A stretch of 64,000 nucleotides of DNA from Antribacter soli (GCF_021568775.1 NZ_JAKGSG010000036.1:1-64000); one strand, 5' to 3'. Positions 1 through 11,631 are shown, numbered from the stretch's first letter. The notes: generated from the letters alone by a model not told the origin. Program-made: numbers and translations.

Positions 1-35
1 GGCGTGTGGCTCCCGGCCGCGGCCGGCGGTGGCCC

Positions 36-58
36 CCCCCGCCCGTCGGGGGCGGGCC
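36..58. terminator. GC-rich hairpin downstream of acnA
   Basis: CCCGCCC at 38-44 can pair with GGGCGGG at 50-56 across a short loop, immediately beyond the aconitase stop codon at 79. No U-tract is visible, as is usual for actinobacterial terminators. The first 78 bases contain nothing else I can support. Confidence 0.45.
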
Positions 59-78
59 CGCCGCAGGGGGTCAGCGCG

Positions 79-2823
<2,745 letters not shown>

Positions 2824-2937
2824 TGCGGCTCCTTTGCGGGGCTGACTGTGCTCGGGCGGCCAGGGCGCAACGGGCGCTTCGGCCACCGTCACGGGGGCTT
2901 GGGGGCTCCGCCCAGCGTAAGCCGGGCTGCTCAGGCC

Positions 2938-2964
2938 AGCATAGCGCACTTATCTTGACGTCAA
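2938..2964 (-). promoter_or_regulatory. Candidate acnA promoter
   Basis: Reading the minus strand, TTGACG (2964-2959) is followed after 15 nt by TATGCT (2943-2938). The spacer is short for a sigma-70-type promoter, so this is tentative, but the -35 lies inside the palindrome at 2951-2968. Binding of a dimeric regulator there would block RNA polymerase. Confidence 0.35.
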
Positions 2965-2968
2965 GATA
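2951..2968. promoter_or_regulatory. 18-bp perfect palindrome, candidate operator
   Basis: TATCTTGACGTCAAGATA reads identically on both strands. It sits between the divergent acnA and DUF5701 genes, 128 nt upstream of the acnA start. Its AT-rich arms stand out from the surrounding GC-rich DNA. A symmetric site of this size suits a homodimeric winged-helix or TetR/MarR-type regulator. I cannot name the regulator from sequence alone. Confidence 0.6.
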
Positions 2969-3020
2969 CTTCCTCGTCACCTGGGGAACTCTGGCGCCGG
3001 GACGGTCGTTGGGACCCGAC

Positions 3021-3728
3021 GTGACGACGACGCCCGCCCCCGCCCCGTCCGCCCTCTCCTCGCTCCCCGAGCTCCCCGCGCTCGCCGAACAGGCCGAGCG
3101 GCTCCTCGCTCTCGGCGTGACGCGCGCCGCGGGCCTGTCCGACGACGACGTCCGCGCCCGGGCAACCATGCTCGCCGAGCGCGTCGCCGACGCTCACCCG
3201 GGTGCCGCCGCGCTCCTCGTGGTGCACCCGAGGCTCGCTCCGCCGTCGGGCACCGCGGCGCTGCTCCGGCGGCACGACCGCAAGGGCGAGCCGAGGTCCG
3301 GCTTCGTCGTGGAGGACATGACCGACGTCGACGCGTTCGCGCCGGTCGACGGCCTCGAGGTGCCCGACGCGCCGCTCTACGCGGTCGTCGGCCTCGACCG
3401 CGGCGACGACCTGGCGAACTGGTCGCCCGAGGAGGCCAAGCCGGAGCTCGCGACCCGTGGCCGCACGCCCCTCACGCTCCCCGAGGGCATCTGGTGGGCC
3501 GTGCAGCTGCCGGATGCCCTGGACCGCAACCGCTGCTACATGACGATCGGCTCGCGGCTGCGCCGCCCCGACGGCCGCTTCGACGCACGCACCCCGGCCG
3601 TGTGGATCTCGAACGGCACGGGCCGCGACGGCCGCGAGCGCCGGGACGCACCGAAGGTCGGGTGGTGCTGGTGGGGCAACCGCCACACGTGGCTGGGCTT
3701 CGCCTCGGCGACGGCCCGGATCGGCTGA
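3021..3728 (+). CDS. DUF5701-like protein of unknown function
   Basis: The 235-aa product is soluble, with no signal peptide or membrane segment. Its middle carries RRHDRKGEPRSGFVVEDMTD and its C-terminal third is Trp-rich (GWCWWGNRHTW), a pattern I associate with the actinobacterial DUF5701 family; this is recalled, not searched. No catalytic motif is recognisable. The start is uncertain. GTG at 3021 is preferred over TTG at 2955 because the TTG lies inside the palindrome and adds a poorly conserved-looking leader. It is divergent from acnA and may share its control region. Confidence 0.65.
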   Translation: MTTTPAPAPSALSSLPELPALAEQAERLLALGVTRAAGLSDDDVRARATMLAERVADAHPGAAALLVVHPRLAPPSGTAALLRRHDRKGEPRSGFVVEDMTDVDAFAPVDGLEVPDAPLYAVVGLDRGDDLANWSPEEAKPELATRGRTPLTLPEGIWWAVQLPDALDRNRCYMTIGSRLRRPDGRFDARTPAVWISNGTGRDGRERRDAPKVGWCWWGNRHTWLGFASATARIG

Positions 3729-3753
3729 GCCGACGAACGACACGGCTGACGCC

Positions 3754-5085
3754 TCAGCGCGTGAGGACCGCCACCGCCTCCACGTGGTGCGTGTGCGGGA
3801 AGAGGTCGAACGCGCGCAGGCCGTCGAGCACGTAGCCGTGCCCCGCGAGGTAGGCGACGTCGCGCGCGAGCGCGGCCGGGTCGCACGCGACGTAGACGAT
3901 GCGCGCCGGGCTCCGCTCGGCGATCGCGTCCACGACGGTGCGGCCGGCGCCGGCGCGCGGCGGGTCGAGCACGACGACGTCCGCGACCCCGGGCACCACG
4001 TCCGCGAGCACCGCCTCGACAGCCCCTTCGTGCAGCTCGACCCAGGGCAGGTCGTGGGCGTTGCGACGCGCGTCGCGCACCGCTCGGGCGTCACCCTCGA
4101 CGGCGACGACCCGCCCGTCGAGCCCGACGGCGGCTGCGAGCGGGACCGTGAACAGCCCGGCGCCCGAGTACAGGTCGAGCACGGTCGCCTCGGGGGCGTC
4201 GCCCACCGCGTCCAGGACGGCGCCGGCGAGCACGCCCGGCGCCTCGCGGTGCACCTGCCAGAAGCCGTCGGCGGCGACGCGGTAGCGGTGCTCCCGGCCG
4301 GCCACGGTGACCGTCTCGGTCACGGCGCGGCGCGCGTTCGGCCGCTGGTCGGCGCGACCGCGCCGCCACGGGGTGCCGTCGACGAGCAGCACGGGCTCGT
4401 CGCCGGCCGGCGCGACGAGCTCGAGCCGGGCCCCCGGCTCCCAGGTCCGCGTGAACACGTCCTCGGACGCGGCGAGCGCCAGCACCGCCTCCGTGGCGAG
4501 CGGCATCCCGTCCACGGGCACGACCTCGTGCGAGCGGAACCGGCGCATGCCCGCGCGCCCGGTCTCGTCGGCGACGAGCTCGATGCGGGTGCGGTAGCCG
4601 AGGCCGCCGCGCTCGTCGTCACCGGGCGCGGCCTCGACGGTGACCTCCCTGTCGATCTTGGCGAGGTGGCTGAGCTGCTCCGCGACGACGTCGGCCTTCC
4701 ACCGCCGCTGGGCGCCGAGCGCGACGTGCGACAGCTCGCCGCCGCCCACCCCGCCGGGCCCCGCGGCGGGCCAGGCCGGCTCCACGCGGTCCGGGGAGGC
4801 GTCGAGCACCTCGACCGCGTCGGCGCGCCAGTAGCGCGAGCCGCCCTCGGTGACGAGGGCGCGGACACGCTCCCCCGGCAGCGCGTGCCGCACGAAGACG
4901 ACGCGGCCCTCGTGGCGGGCGACGCAGTGGCCGCCGTGCGCGACGGGACCCACCTCGAGCTCGAGCACCTGCCCGGTGCCGGCGCTCACCTCGCGCTGCC
5001 GCGTCGCCTGCCGCGCGGGACGGGCAGGGCGACGGGTGCTGGGCTGTTCGGCGGCACGACGGGGCTGGGCAGGGGTCTGGGGCAT
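3754..5085 (-). CDS. TRAM-domain class I SAM-dependent RNA (uracil-C5) methyltransferase
   Basis: The 443-aa protein has a disordered basic N-terminus (about residues 1-40), a TRAM RNA-binding domain (about 40-100) and a C-terminal SAM-dependent methyltransferase domain of the TrmA/RumA type. The SAM-binding region reads LDLYSGAGLFTVPLA, followed by VVLDPPRAGAGR and YVACDPAALARD; the Cys in the last motif is the expected nucleophile for 5-methyluridine formation. Whether the target is tRNA or rRNA cannot be told from sequence. The ATG at 5085 has GGGAGA 8-13 nt upstream. It lies next to the APC permease in the same order as Rv2689c-Rv2690c of M. tuberculosis. Confidence 0.88.
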   Translation of the reverse strand: MPQTPAQPRRAAEQPSTRRPARPARQATRQREVSAGTGQVLELEVGPVAHGGHCVARHEGRVVFVRHALPGERVRALVTEGGSRYWRADAVEVLDASPDRVEPAWPAAGPGGVGGGELSHVALGAQRRWKADVVAEQLSHLAKIDREVTVEAAPGDDERGGLGYRTRIELVADETGRAGMRRFRSHEVVPVDGMPLATEAVLALAASEDVFTRTWEPGARLELVAPAGDEPVLLVDGTPWRRGRADQRPNARRAVTETVTVAGREHRYRVAADGFWQVHREAPGVLAGAVLDAVGDAPEATVLDLYSGAGLFTVPLAAAVGLDGRVVAVEGDARAVRDARRNAHDLPWVELHEGAVEAVLADVVPGVADVVVLDPPRAGAGRTVVDAIAERSPARIVYVACDPAALARDVAYLAGHGYVLDGLRAFDLFPHTHHVEAVAVLTR

Positions 5086-5136
5086 GCGCCCAGTCTCCCA
5101 GACGCGCAGCTCCATCGCCGTAACCCCGCTCACGCG

Positions 5137-7137
5137 TTAGAAGCGCCGGCGCCCCTCGACGAAGGTCTCTCCCTCGAGGCCCGTCTGGCCCTCCGTCGAG
5201 GAGAGCTGCCACGGGACGGACGCCACGACCACGCCGGGCGTGAACAACAGGCGCCCCTTGAGGCGCAGCGCGCTCTGGTTGTGCAGGAGCTGCTCCCACC
5301 AGTGGCCCACGACGTACTCGGGGATGTAGACGACGACGAGGTCGCGCGGCGAATCACCACGGATGGACCGCACGTACTTGAGGATCGGGCGCGTGATCTC
5401 GCGGAACGGCGAGTCGAGGACGCGCAGCGGCACCGGCAGGTGCAGGGCCTCCCACTCTCGGGTGAGCTCCTCCACCTCCTCCTTGTCGACGCCCACCGTG
5501 ACGGCCTCGAGCACCGACGGCCGGGCGGCGCGCGCGTAGGCGATGGCCCGCATGGTCGGCTTGTGGATCTTCGAGACGAGCACGAGCGCGTGCACGCGGC
5601 TGGGCAGGGCGCGGGCGGCGGCGACGTCCTCGAGCGTGAGCTCGTCGCGGATGCGGTCGTAGTGCTTGCGGATGCCGCCCATGAGGACGAAGAGCACGCC
5701 CATCGCGAGGATCGTGATCCAGGCGCCGTGCGTGAACTTCGTGAGCAGCACGATGATCAGGACGGTGCCGGTGCAGAGGAAGCCGACGAAGTTGACGACG
5801 CGCGAGCGCTTCATCCGGGCTCGCTCCGCCGGGTCGGGCTCGGTACGCAGGTGGCGCGTCCAGTGCCGCAGCATGCCGAGCTGCGACAGCGTGAACGACA
5901 CGAACACGCCCACGATGTAGAGCTGGATCAGGCGGGTCGTCTCGGCGTCGAACGCGACGATCAGCACGATCGCGGCCACCGCGAGCGTGACGATGCCGTT
6001 CGAGAACGCGAGGCGGTCGCCGCGGGTGTGGAGCTGGCGTGGCAGGTAGCCGTCCCGGGCGAGGATCGAGCCCAGTACCGGGAACCCGTTGAACGCCGTG
6101 TTCGCCGCGAGCACGAGGATGAGGCCGGTCACCGCGGAGATCGCGTAGAACGCGAGCGGGAACCCCTGGAACACGGCCTCGGCGAGCTGGCCGATCACGG
6201 GGTCCTGGTTGTAGTCCTCCCCCACGGGCCGCCCGTCCAGCAGGAGCTGGGTGGCCGGGTCCTCCGCATAGCGGACGTTCGTGGCCTGCGAGAGGACGAG
6301 GATCGACATGATCATCGTGGACGAGATACCGCCCAGAAGCGTCAGGGTGATCGCCGCGTTACGGGACTTCGGCTTGCGGAAGGCGGGCACGCCGTTGCTG
6401 ATGGCCTCGACGCCTGTCAGCGCGGCGCAGCCGGACGCGAAGGCGCGGGCCAGGAGGAACGCGCCGGCCAGGCCGGTCAGCCCCTGGTCGAAGGCCGCAC
6501 TGCCGGAGAGCTCGAGGTTCGCGCTCTCGGCCTGGGGGAGGTCGCCCGCGAAGAACCGGAACGCGCCGGTGAGGGCGAGCGCGCCGATGAGGAACATGAA
6601 GAGATAGGTCGGGATCGCGAAGATCGTGCCCGACTCCTTGACGCCCCGGAGGTTCACCGTCGTCAGCACGCTCACCGCGATGACGGCGGCGAGCGCCTCG
6701 TGGCCCCGCAGCCCGGGAAGGGCCGAGGCGGCGTACTGGGCCGCCGACGAGATCGACACCGCGACGGTCAGGACATAGTCCACGAGCAGGGCCGAGGCGA
6801 CCCCCACGCCGGCCGAGCGCCCCAGGTTGGTGGTGGCGACCTCGTAGTCCCCGCCGCCCGAGGGATAGGCATGGACGTTCTGCCGGTACGACGCGACGAC
6901 GATGAGCAGCACGGCCACGACGACCAGCCCGACCCAGGGCGACAGCGTCGCCGCCGCGACACCCGCAACCGCCAGCGTCAGGAGGATCTCGTCCGGGGCG
7001 TACGCGACCGACGAGAGCGCGTCCGAGGCGAAGACGGGCAGCGCGATGCGCTTGGGCAGCAGCGTGTGGCCCAGGCTCTCGCTGCGCATGGGCCGTCCGA
7101 GCAGCAGGCGCTTGGCGGCATCCGCGATATCCGACAC
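5137..7137 (-). CDS. APC-superfamily permease (KimA/YdaO-like, possible K+ importer)
   Basis: The 666-aa membrane protein has about 12 hydrophobic helices in its first 430 residues (for example VGLVVVAVLLIVVASY) and a roughly 200-residue cytoplasmic C-terminal tail. It begins with the conserved LLLGRPMRSESLGHTLLPKR and FASDALSSVAYAPDEIL. This layout matches the large APC permeases related to Bacillus KimA, a c-di-AMP-regulated K+/H+ symporter. A K+ substrate is inferred partly from the divergent trkA pair. The start is taken as GTG at 7137, giving the conserved VSDIADAAKRLLLG; no good SD is visible. Amino-acid transport cannot be excluded. Confidence 0.85.
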   Translation of the reverse strand: MSDIADAAKRLLLGRPMRSESLGHTLLPKRIALPVFASDALSSVAYAPDEILLTLAVAGVAAATLSPWVGLVVVAVLLIVVASYRQNVHAYPSGGGDYEVATTNLGRSAGVGVASALLVDYVLTVAVSISSAAQYAASALPGLRGHEALAAVIAVSVLTTVNLRGVKESGTIFAIPTYLFMFLIGALALTGAFRFFAGDLPQAESANLELSGSAAFDQGLTGLAGAFLLARAFASGCAALTGVEAISNGVPAFRKPKSRNAAITLTLLGGISSTMIMSILVLSQATNVRYAEDPATQLLLDGRPVGEDYNQDPVIGQLAEAVFQGFPLAFYAISAVTGLILVLAANTAFNGFPVLGSILARDGYLPRQLHTRGDRLAFSNGIVTLAVAAIVLIVAFDAETTRLIQLYIVGVFVSFTLSQLGMLRHWTRHLRTEPDPAERARMKRSRVVNFVGFLCTGTVLIIVLLTKFTHGAWITILAMGVLFVLMGGIRKHYDRIRDELTLEDVAAARALPSRVHALVLVSKIHKPTMRAIAYARAARPSVLEAVTVGVDKEEVEELTREWEALHLPVPLRVLDSPFREITRPILKYVRSIRGDSPRDLVVVYIPEYVVGHWWEQLLHNQSALRLKGRLLFTPGVVVASVPWQLSSTEGQTGLEGETFVEGRRRF

Positions 7138-7222
7138 GTTGGAAGATGCTATGCCCTGCCGTGACTCCCGGCCTACTGGTCTTCTCCGCACTACTGCCCA
7201 AAGTCGGTATAGCGTTCCCCTC

Positions 7223-7888
7223 GTGCACTTCGTGATCATGGGCTGCGGGCGTGTGGGCTCCACGCTCGCCCAGACGATCGAGTCCCGCGGGCACTCCGTG
7301 GCGGTCATCGACCAGAACCCCGACGCCTTCCGACGCCTCCCGGCGGACTTCTCGGGCAAGAAGGTGACGGGGGTCGGCTTCGACCGCGACACCCTGGTCC
7401 AGGCCGGCATCGAGGACACGTACGCGTTCGCCGCGGTCTCCGACGGCGACAACTCGAACATCCTCGCGGCGCGCGTCGTGCGCGAGACGTTCCAGGTCGA
7501 GAACGTCGTGGCCCGCATCTACGACCCGGCCCGGGCAGAGATCTACCAGCGCCTCGGCATCCCGACGGTCGCGACGGTCCGCTGGACCGCCGACCAGGTG
7601 CTGCGCCGGATGCTCCCGCTGGGCGCCGCGGACGAGTACCGCGACCCGTCCGGCCAGGTGCGGCTGGCGCAGGTCGACTACCACCCGGGCTGGGCCGGCC
7701 GCACCGTGCGCCGCATCGAGCAGGCGACGGGCGCACGGGTCGCCTACCTGTCCCGCTTCACCGAGGGCGTCCTCGCGACGACCGACACGGTGCTGCAGGA
7801 GAACGACGTGCTGCACCTGCTCATGCGCGCGCAGGACGCGGACCGCGTCGAGCGGGTCCTGGCGCACGCCCCCACGAAGGAGGACTGA
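7223..7888 (+). CDS. TrkA-family potassium uptake regulatory protein (CeoB-like)
   Basis: The 221-aa cytoplasmic protein has an N-terminal RCK_N Rossmann domain (VIMGCGRVGSTLAQ, the NAD-binding GxGxxG; acidic Asp in VAVIDQNP) and a C-terminal RCK_C/TrkA_C ligand domain. Such proteins gate K+ channels or transporters in response to nucleotides. GTG at 7223 starts exactly at the Rossmann strand; longer in-frame extensions read antisense to the permease and were discarded. It overlaps the next trkA by one base (TGATG), so the two are co-transcribed and probably form a heteromeric gating ring. Confidence 0.92.
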   Translation: MHFVIMGCGRVGSTLAQTIESRGHSVAVIDQNPDAFRRLPADFSGKKVTGVGFDRDTLVQAGIEDTYAFAAVSDGDNSNILAARVVRETFQVENVVARIYDPARAEIYQRLGIPTVATVRWTADQVLRRMLPLGAADEYRDPSGQVRLAQVDYHPGWAGRTVRRIEQATGARVAYLSRFTEGVLATTDTVLQENDVLHLLMRAQDADRVERVLAHAPTKED

Positions 7889-8553
7889 TGCGCGTCGTCA
7901 TCGCCGGCGCCGGGTCGGTCGGGCGCTCGATCGCCCGCGAGCTGATCGGCAACAACCACGAGGTCATGCTGATCGACCGGAGCCCCGCAGCCATGCGCGT
8001 CGCGCAGGTCCCGGAGGCGGACTGGCTCCTCGCGGACGCGTGCGAGCTCTCCTCGCTCGGCAACGCGAACGTGGAGCAGGCCGACGTCGTCGTCGGCGCC
8101 ACGGGCGACGACAAGGTGAACCTCGTCTTCTCCCTGCTCTGCAAGACCGAGTTCGGCGTGCCGCGCACGGTCGCGCGCGTGAACAACCCCAAGAACGAGT
8201 GGATGTTCGACCAGTCCTGGGGCGTGGACGTCGCCGTCTCGACGCCGCGCATCATGACGGCCATGGTCGAGGAGGCCGTCGCCGTGGGCGACCTCGTCCG
8301 GATCTTCACCTTCCACCAGTCGGGCGCCGGCATCCTGGAGTTCACCCTGCCCCCGGACTCGCCGCTCATCGGCACCCTCGTGGGGCAGGTCGACTGGCCG
8401 GCCGACACGGTGCTCGCCGCCATCGTGCGCGACAACCGCCCCATCTCCCCGAGCGCCGACGACGCGCTCGAGGCGGGCGACGAGCTCCTCATCGTGACGG
8501 GCCGTGAGACGGACGAGGCGGGCCTGCAGAAGCTGCTCCTCCGCCAGGGGTGA
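7888..8553 (+). CDS. TrkA-family potassium uptake regulatory protein (CeoC-like)
   Basis: The second RCK protein is also 221 aa and shares the RCK_N (VIAGAGSVGRSIARELI) plus RCK_C layout of its upstream partner, so the pair looks like an old duplication. Its start overlaps the stop of the first gene by one base, and AAGGAGG at 7876-7882 gives it a strong ribosome-binding site. With the divergent APC permease, it forms the ceoB-ceoC type K+ control module found at this place in many actinobacteria. No integral-membrane Trk/Ktr subunit lies nearby in the window. Confidence 0.92.
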   Translation: MRVVIAGAGSVGRSIARELIGNNHEVMLIDRSPAAMRVAQVPEADWLLADACELSSLGNANVEQADVVVGATGDDKVNLVFSLLCKTEFGVPRTVARVNNPKNEWMFDQSWGVDVAVSTPRIMTAMVEEAVAVGDLVRIFTFHQSGAGILEFTLPPDSPLIGTLVGQVDWPADTVLAAIVRDNRPISPSADDALEAGDELLIVTGRETDEAGLQKLLLRQG

Positions 8554-8565
8554 GCGGCCCGCGTC

Positions 8566-9336
8566 TCAGCGCGGGTCGCGCACCACGACCCAGGTGAGGA
8601 ACAGCACGAGCGCCCACAGGGGCACGCCCAGCACCAGGTGGAACGTGCCGAGCCACGCGACGTCGCCCGCGAAGTAGAGCGGCGTCTTCACGGCGAGGCG
8701 CAGGGCGAACATCGCGACCCAGAACCAGGTGGCGATCGAGTAGCGGCGCACCTTCGCGGGGTCCTGCAGCCAGGCGGTCAGGCCGGCGAACGGGCTCGGC
8801 GCCTCGTCGTCGCCGTCCGACGCCGGTCGCTCGCCCGAGGCGGGTGACGTCGCGTCAGGCGTGGCTGCCCGGTCCTTGGCCTGCTGCGGGCTCCAGCCGG
8901 TGCGCAGCGCCTCGACGACGTAGCCGACGAGGGGCTTGCGCAGCAGGATCGAGCCGAGGAGAACGACCAGGTAGCCGGCGTTGACCAGCAGGCCCCCGGC
9001 GTAGAAGTTCTCCGCCTCGCCCGACCTCCACGCCCACACGACGCCGATACCGACACCGAGCAGCCCGCCGAGGGCCTGCGTGACGGGGGTGCGCTGCACG
9101 AGGCGTGCCGCGGTCGCCACCAGGGCCGCGGCCACCGACGCCACCACGGATACCGTCAGGTCCTGCGTGGCGACGTACGCGACGACGAACACCAGGCCCG
9201 GAGCCACGGACTCGGCGAGCCCGCGCACGCCGCCCACGGCCTGGGCCAGCGAGAACGTGTCACTCGTGACGGCACGGACGCCTGCTCCGGTCGGGGTCGG
9301 GGCCGATGGTCCGCTCGATTCGTTCATGGCGCCCAT
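8566..9336 (-). CDS. DUF3159 membrane protein
   Basis: The 256-aa protein has about six hydrophobic segments (for example GLVFVVAYVATQ, ALGGLLGVGIGVVWAW, LLVNAGYLVVLLGSILL, YSIATWFWVAMFALRL). A hydrophilic Ser/Pro/Ala-rich loop lies between helices 4 and 5. Size, topology and position match the DUF3159 family (Rv2693c). The function is unknown. The start may be ATG at 9336 or ATG at 9327 (MNESSGP); neither has a convincing SD. It lies 22 nt downstream of the OB-fold gene and is probably in an operon with it and DUF3710. Confidence 0.82.
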   Translation of the reverse strand: MGAMNESSGPSAPTPTGAGVRAVTSDTFSLAQAVGGVRGLAESVAPGLVFVVAYVATQDLTVSVVASVAAALVATAARLVQRTPVTQALGGLLGVGIGVVWAWRSGEAENFYAGGLLVNAGYLVVLLGSILLRKPLVGYVVEALRTGWSPQQAKDRAATPDATSPASGERPASDGDDEAPSPFAGLTAWLQDPAKVRRYSIATWFWVAMFALRLAVKTPLYFAGDVAWLGTFHLVLGVPLWALVLFLTWVVVRDPR

Positions 9337-9358
9337 TCTGCCGTGCTCGGGGCGCTCG

Positions 9359-9727
9359 TTACTCCCCCGGCCTGGACTGCAGCTCGTAGCGCGGGTTGAA
9401 GACGGTGCGCCGTCCGTCCACCTCGCAGACCATGCCCTCGACCCGGATGCGGCGCCCCGGCTCGATCCCGGCGATGGTGCGGCGGCCGAGCCAGACCAGG
9501 TCGAGCGCGCCCGACCCGTCGTACAGCTCCGCCTCCACGGTGGGCACGCCCTCGCGCGGGCGCAGCACGACCGACCGCAGCACGCCCGTGGCCTTTCCCC
9601 GGGTGCGGGCGGCCAGCGTCGAGACAGCCTGACAGTCGACGCTGCGCGCAGCGGTATCGCGCTCCTGCTCGGCGTCGACCTCTTCCTGGGAGGCCAGCGC
9701 GTTCCGCAGGGCATCCTTCAGCGACAT
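9359..9727 (-). CDS. OB-fold nucleic-acid-binding protein
   Basis: The 122-aa protein has a short helical N-terminus and an OB-fold beta-barrel (about residues 45-120). Typical features are TGVLRSVVLRP, LYDGSGALDLVWLGRRTIAGIEPGR and a final strand GMVCEVDGRRTVFNPRYEL. This resembles the RecG-wedge/tRNA-anticodon OB family. It is the counterpart of Rv2694c by position. GAGGGGA lies just upstream of the ATG. It is linked to DUF3710 and DUF3159. Its ligand (RNA or ssDNA) is unknown. Confidence 0.85.
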   Translation of the reverse strand: MSLKDALRNALASQEEVDAEQERDTAARSVDCQAVSTLAARTRGKATGVLRSVVLRPREGVPTVEAELYDGSGALDLVWLGRRTIAGIEPGRRIRVEGMVCEVDGRRTVFNPRYELQSRPGE

Positions 9728-9763
9728 CGGGTTCCCCTCGTCACTCCCATTGTCCCGCGAGTG

Positions 9764-10483
9764 TCAACGAATCTCGGTGATCTCGGGACCGCGCGTCAGG
9801 GGATCGAACGACGGGGCCTGCGGCGCCGCCCCCTCGGGCGCGGCGGGCGCGTCGGCCTCGCCGGGGCGCTGGGCGGAGCGGGGCAGGGTGAGCGTCAGCA
9901 GGTCGCGCGGGGGGCGCGGGCTCTGGTCGCGCACCACGACGATGTTGGCGAACACGGACTCCAGAGGCTTGGCGGCCTCCGCGTCGAGCGCGGCGCGACC
10001 GGACAGGACGCCGCGCAGGAACCACCGCGAGCCGTCGACGCCGATGAAGCGCGCGGGGCGGACGCCCTTGCTGCCGTCAGGCCCCGTGGCGGGCAGGCGC
10101 ACGACCAGCTCGCGACCGAACGCGCCCGGCACGTCGTCGACCGTGCCGCCCTGGGAGGCGACCGACTGGGCGAGCTCGGCGCGGATCTCGTCCCAGATGC
10201 CGTCGCTGCGCGGGGCCGCGAACGCCTGGACCTGCAGGCTCGATCCGGCGAGCGCGGCGGTCACGCCGGTGACCTTCTGCGTCTTCTTGTCGATCTCCAT
10301 GCGCAGCTCGAGGCCCGGCAGGACGGGCAGCCAGATCGCGCCCAGGTCCACGCGCGGCCCGATCTCCTCCACGTGCGACCGGTCGTACGGCCCGCGCTCC
10401 GGACGCGCCGGTCCCTGGGACACGGGTTCCCAGGGGTTCGCCTCCTGAGCGGGCTCGGCGGCGGCTCGGCGGAACAGTCCCAC
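9764..10483 (-). CDS. DUF3710 family protein
   Basis: The 239-aa soluble protein matches the actinobacterial DUF3710 family: RGPYDRSHVEE near the N-terminus, LDLGAIWLPV-like strand (here VDLGAIWLPVLPGLELRM) and a central WDEIRAELAQS helix. No enzymatic motif is seen. GTG at 10483 is supported by AAGGAG 8 nt upstream. It lies between dut and the OB-fold gene, all minus strand, in the order seen for Rv2696c. The family's role is not established as far as I know. Confidence 0.88.
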   Translation of the reverse strand: MGLFRRAAAEPAQEANPWEPVSQGPARPERGPYDRSHVEEIGPRVDLGAIWLPVLPGLELRMEIDKKTQKVTGVTAALAGSSLQVQAFAAPRSDGIWDEIRAELAQSVASQGGTVDDVPGAFGRELVVRLPATGPDGSKGVRPARFIGVDGSRWFLRGVLSGRAALDAEAAKPLESVFANIVVVRDQSPRPPRDLLTLTLPRSAQRPGEADAPAAPEGAAPQAPSFDPLTRGPEITEIR

Positions 10484-10589
10484 AGCTCAGCTCCTTCAAC
10501 TCACGACGGCGGAAAGGGCCCGCCGACGTCAACACTAGTCCGGTCAGATGGTCGGGTCAGGCTGGCGGCACCCTGTGCTGCACCCCGGC

Positions 10590-11063
10590 TCAGGCGCGGG
10601 CAGCAGCCCAGCCACCGCTCGACCCGAAGCCGCCGTCGCCGCGGTGCGACCCGGGAAGCACCTCGGCCTGCAGGAACCTCGCCCGCTCGACCCGCTGGAT
10701 CACGAGCTGCGCGACCCGGTCGCCGCGCGAGAGCCGCACCGGCTCGGAGACGTCGGTGTTGAGCAGCGTGACCTTGATCTCGCCGCGGTACCCCGCGTCC
10801 ACCGTGCCCGGCGCGTTCACGATCGTCACGCCGTGCTTGGCCGCCAGGCCCGAGCGGGGGTGGACGAAGGCGGCGTAGCCGTCGGGCAGCGCGATGGCCA
10901 CCCCGGTGGGCACGGTGACCCTGCCCTGCGGCGGGATCTCGACGTCCACGGTGGTCACCAGGTCCGCTCCCGCGTCACCCGGGTGGGCGTAGGAGGGGAC
11001 GGGAACACCGTCGTCGAGGAGGCGGAGGAGCACGTCGACCGTGCTGCCGTCGTCGTGAGGCAC
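10590..11063 (-). CDS. dut: dUTP diphosphatase
   Basis: This enzyme hydrolyses dUTP to dUMP and PPi, keeping uracil out of DNA and supplying dTMP synthesis. The 157-aa trimeric-type protein shows all five dUTPase motifs in order: PGDAGADL, HPRSGLAAKHG, the Tyr motif GTVDAGYRGEIKV, RGDRVAQLVI and the C-terminal Gly-rich GDGGFGSSGG, which closes over the active site. Start choice lies between GTG 11063 and GTG 11081; neither has a strong SD. The neighbours DUF3710 and DUF3093 match the mycobacterial order. Confidence 0.95.
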   Translation of the reverse strand: MPHDDGSTVDVLLRLLDDGVPVPSYAHPGDAGADLVTTVDVEIPPQGRVTVPTGVAIALPDGYAAFVHPRSGLAAKHGVTIVNAPGTVDAGYRGEIKVTLLNTDVSEPVRLSRGDRVAQLVIQRVERARFLQAEVLPGSHRGDGGFGSSGGWAAARA

Positions 11064-11134
11064 GCGGGAAGAGTACGCCACCGGACGCGCGCCCGCCGCT
11101 CACCGGGGTCGGCCGCACCTGGGATGATGGGCCC

Positions 11135-11587
11135 ATGACGGCACCGACTCCCATGTTCCACGAGCGCCTGCTGCCCGGACCGGGCGGCTGGCTCGGGACA
11201 GCAGGACTGGGAGTCATCGCGGCGATCGCGCTGTGGCCCGTCGACCACGCGCTCGGTGTCACGACGGGGTTGATGGTGTGCGCCGTGGCGGCGGCCTCCC
11301 TGGCGGCGACGTCGCCCGTGGTCGAGGTGTCGGGCGCGGTGCTGCGCGCCGGCCAGGCGCGGGTCCCGGTCGCGTTCCTCGGCGAGGCCACGCCGCTGGA
11401 CGTCACGGCGATGCGGCACGAGCTGGGGCCGGGTCTGGACGCCCGCGCCTACGTGTGCCTGCGAGCCTGGGCCCGCACGGGAGTCAAGATCGTCCTGGAG
11501 GACCCGGCCGACCCGACGCCGTACTGGCTCGTGTCGACCCGCGACCCGGAGGGCCTGGTGCGGGTCCTCGCGCCGTCCGTGCGGTAG
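11135..11587 (+). CDS. DUF3093 membrane-associated protein
   Basis: The 150-aa protein begins FHERLLPGPGGWL, followed by two hydrophobic helices (GVIAAIALWPVDHALGV and GLMVCAVAAASLA) and a soluble C-terminal domain ending PYWLVSTRDPEGLVRVL. This is the layout of DUF3093 (Rv2698). It is divergent from dut and convergent with DUF4193. No function is known, and no catalytic residues can be picked out. Confidence 0.87.
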   Translation: MTAPTPMFHERLLPGPGGWLGTAGLGVIAAIALWPVDHALGVTTGLMVCAVAAASLAATSPVVEVSGAVLRAGQARVPVAFLGEATPLDVTAMRHELGPGLDARAYVCLRAWARTGVKIVLEDPADPTPYWLVSTRDPEGLVRVLAPSVR

Positions 11588-11631
11588 GCCCGAGGACCGG
11601 GGTGGGGCAGGCCCGACGCCGGGGACGACAA

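Noticed and set aside
7208..7213. TATAGC as a leaderless promoter for trkA
   Set aside because: It lacks the final T of TAnnnT and the 9-nt distance to GTG is less typical than in the other three cases.
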